Shown here in pieces: positions 62,626 to 64,000 of a stretch of DNA of 64,000 nt. Position numbers and translations under genes: made by a program. Positions within the stretch are counted from its first letter, which is position 1. Each line of letters starts with the position of its first letter. The notes beneath the pieces are model-generated. The model worked only from the letters and a program-made list of their open reading frames with translations. It made no database searches and was not told where the DNA came from. Origin of the DNA: Rudanella paleaurantiibacter (GTDB lineage Bacteria > Bacteroidota > Bacteroidia > Cytophagales > Spirosomataceae); contig NZ_WELI01000002.1 in the NCBI RefSeq assembly GCF_009184635.1, positions 310,001 to 374,000 on the forward strand. Reading direction: 5' to 3'.

Positions 62626-63366
62626 TTAAACAAGTTCCATCTCAAAGAGGGTGGCCAAATGCCGTTGCAGGGCCCCCGCTACTTGGGCCATATCAACCGG
62701 GCGGCCCAACTCAGCCGATAGCGAGGTCACGGCTTTGTCGGTGATACCACAGGGGACAATATGCCCAAAATAGCTCAAATCTGTATTCACATTCAGGGCA
62801 AAACCGTGCATCGTTACCCAACGGCTCGCTTTTACACCCATTGCGCAAATCTTGCGGGCGGGCCCCGTGGTGGCCAACCCACCGGCTTGTACACCCTCAC
62901 CGAGCCACACGCCTGTCAACCGTTCGCTGCCCGTCCCTTCAATACGCCCGGCTACCAGCCCATAATCGGCAAGGGTACGAATAACCGCTTCTTCGAGCAA
63001 ACGCATGTAGCGGTGAATGTCGGTGAAAAAGTTATCCAAATCCAGAATCGGGTAGCCCACCAACTGACCGGGGCCGTGATAGGTAATATCGCCCCCCCGG
63101 TTAATGCGATGATACGTAGCCCCGATGGTTTTCAGAAAGTCGTCATTCGCCAGCAGGTTGGTTTCATGACCACTTTTACCGAGGGTGTACACGTGCGGGT
63201 GCTCACAAAAAATCAGATAGTTCGAGGTTGGTAACTGCTCCTCGGCCGAACGGCCCCGGTTGGCTACTTTTTGTGCAAGCGTGTCGGCAAAAATACCCTC
63301 CTGCCTATCCCAGGCCTCCTGATAATCAATCAGTCCCCAATGCTGCACCTGTACTTTTTTATTCAC
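62626..63366 (-). CDS. lipB: Octanoyltransferase LipB
   Basis: A 246-aa enzyme that moves octanoyl from acyl carrier protein to lipoyl domains, the first step of lipoate synthesis. The family signature is [20 protein letters not shown]. The catalytic Lys is in [14 protein letters not shown] and the catalytic Cys in [14 protein letters not shown]. The start is a GTG at 63366 ([11 protein letters not shown] follows); no in-frame ATG fits. Cytoplasmic. No lipA is near. Confidence 0.95.
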   Translation of the reverse strand: MNKKVQVQHWGLIDYQEAWDRQEGIFADTLAQKVANRGRSAEEQLPTSNYLIFCEHPHVYTLGKSGHETNLLANDDFLKTIGATYHRINRGGDITYHGPGQLVGYPILDLDNFFTDIHRYMRLLEEAVIRTLADYGLVAGRIEGTGSERLTGVWLGEGVQAGGLATTGPARKICAMGVKASRWVTMHGFALNVNTDLSYFGHIVPCGITDKAVTSLSAELGRPVDMAQVAGALQRHLATLFEMELV

Positions 63367-63539
63367 GCGGGTAGTGTTTTAACCAGACCTTTACACGCAA
63401 CATGCAGCGATCAGAGTAGCTTTACCAACCCCCTACCGATACAATTTTCACGATTCAACGTCTTAATACACAACACCAAAACCCCGGCAGACGTTCGGTG
63501 CCTCAGCCGGGGCCAACAGCTCACTAACCATTTACCGGC

Positions 63540-63893
63540 ATGGCCGCACACAATGAGTTTGGCAAACAAGGCGAAGAAGAGGCCATTCGGTACCTACAGG
63601 CCGCAGGGTATCAGGTACTGGAGTGCAACTATCGCTACCAGCATGCCGAGATTGATTTGATTGCCCAGAAAGGGAAATTGCTCGTTTTTGTGGAGGTGAA
63701 AGCCCGCAGCAGCACGGCCTACGGCAACCCCGAAGAGTTTGTGTCGTACACCAAAGTGAGGCTGCTTAAACGGGTGGCCGAGCACTACATTTTTGCCAGC
63801 AACTGGCACCATGATGTCCGGTTCGACATTGTGGCTATTGTGCGAACAGGCAACGAAATGAAGATAAAGCACATCGAAGATGCGTTTTATTAA
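63540..63893 (+). CDS. YraN/UPF0102-family nuclease-fold protein
   Basis: A 117-aa protein of the widespread YraN family, a PD-(D/E)XK-type fold. The signature is present: QGEEEAIRYLQAAGYQVLEC, then AEIDLIAQKGKLLVFVEVKAR with the acidic and Lys residues. Its function is not settled; a role in DNA processing is often suggested. Just after the stop (63891-63893) a perfect 35-bp hairpin begins. Confidence 0.93.
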   Translation: MAAHNEFGKQGEEEAIRYLQAAGYQVLECNYRYQHAEIDLIAQKGKLLVFVEVKARSSTAYGNPEEFVSYTKVRLLKRVAEHYIFASNWHHDVRFDIVAIVRTGNEMKIKHIEDAFY

Positions 63894-63897
63894 ACTG

Positions 63898-63986
63898 GCT
63901 GACGCGTGGGCCTTCGACAGGCTCAGGCTGACCTTAACTTGTGAGTTTCCAGTCAGCCTGAGCCTGTCGAAGGCCCACGCGTCAGC
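63898..63986. repeat. 35-bp perfect hairpin with CTTCGACAGGCTCAGG core
   Basis: Arms 63898-63932 and 63952-63986 are perfectly complementary over 35 bases around a 19-base loop. It starts four bases after the yraN stop. CTTCGACAGGCTCAGG is a palindromic-repeat core known from many bacterial genomes. It has no evident T-run after it. Confidence 0.9.
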
Positions 63987-64000
63987 AAAGTGGTCAGGCA

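Overview
The window looks like chromosome of a Cytophagales bacterium (Bacteroidota), most like the Spirosoma/Larkinella/Rudanella group. The signs are a FecI/FecR/SusC/SusD locus, a type IX secretion cargo with a type B sorting domain next to a PorP/SprF protein, CarB without its C-terminal regulatory domain, TAnnTTTG-type promoters, and few obvious Shine-Dalgarno sites. The backbone is GC-rich. A block at about 35.2-38.7 kb is strikingly AT-rich (about a third G+C in the lines I counted by eye).

Layout. 0-2.6 kb: end of an MFS transporter, a pentapeptide-repeat protein and an ECF sigma factor. 2.9-9.5 kb: FecR-type anti-sigma factor, SusC with an STN signalling domain, and SusD. 9.8-16.8 kb (minus strand): a complete six-gene ebo operon (eboA-F), a metabolite-trafficking cluster known from cyanobacteria, eustigmatophyte plastids and scattered bacteria. 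17-23 kb: two small related secreted proteins, an amidase and two large tandem paralogous lipoproteins. 23-35 kb: carB, a PQQ-type sugar dehydrogenase, a small lipoprotein, an aldo/keto reductase, a large Asp-box beta-propeller protein, a GNAT acetyltransferase, a beta-lactamase-fold hydrolase and a transglutaminase-like protease.

35.2-38.7 kb: the AT-rich island. It holds a Ser/Thr kinase, an unrecognised 392-aa protein, a PD-(D/E)XK-like protein with an apparent internal winged helix, and a PP2C phosphatase, arranged as two converging gene pairs. It lies downstream of an initiator tRNA gene. This is the best candidate for an undescribed system, possibly antiphage or stress signalling; that role is inference only.

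39-64 kb is mostly housekeeping: era, der, an ArsR-type regulator, ruvB, a T9SS cargo diverging from porP/sprF, aspartate kinase, dxs, two rhomboid proteases, mutL, a TonB receptor with a small His-containing membrane protein (possibly metal uptake), rnr, a hypothetical protein, lipB and yraN.

A second theme is a set of long intergenic hairpins. Many are built from short reiterated words (GAGTGATT, GATGAGT, AATGGATA, ACAGGATT, AATGCGTA) and begin at or just after a stop codon, mostly between co-directional genes. They differ in sequence but share architecture, and occupy four of the five junctions of the ebo operon.
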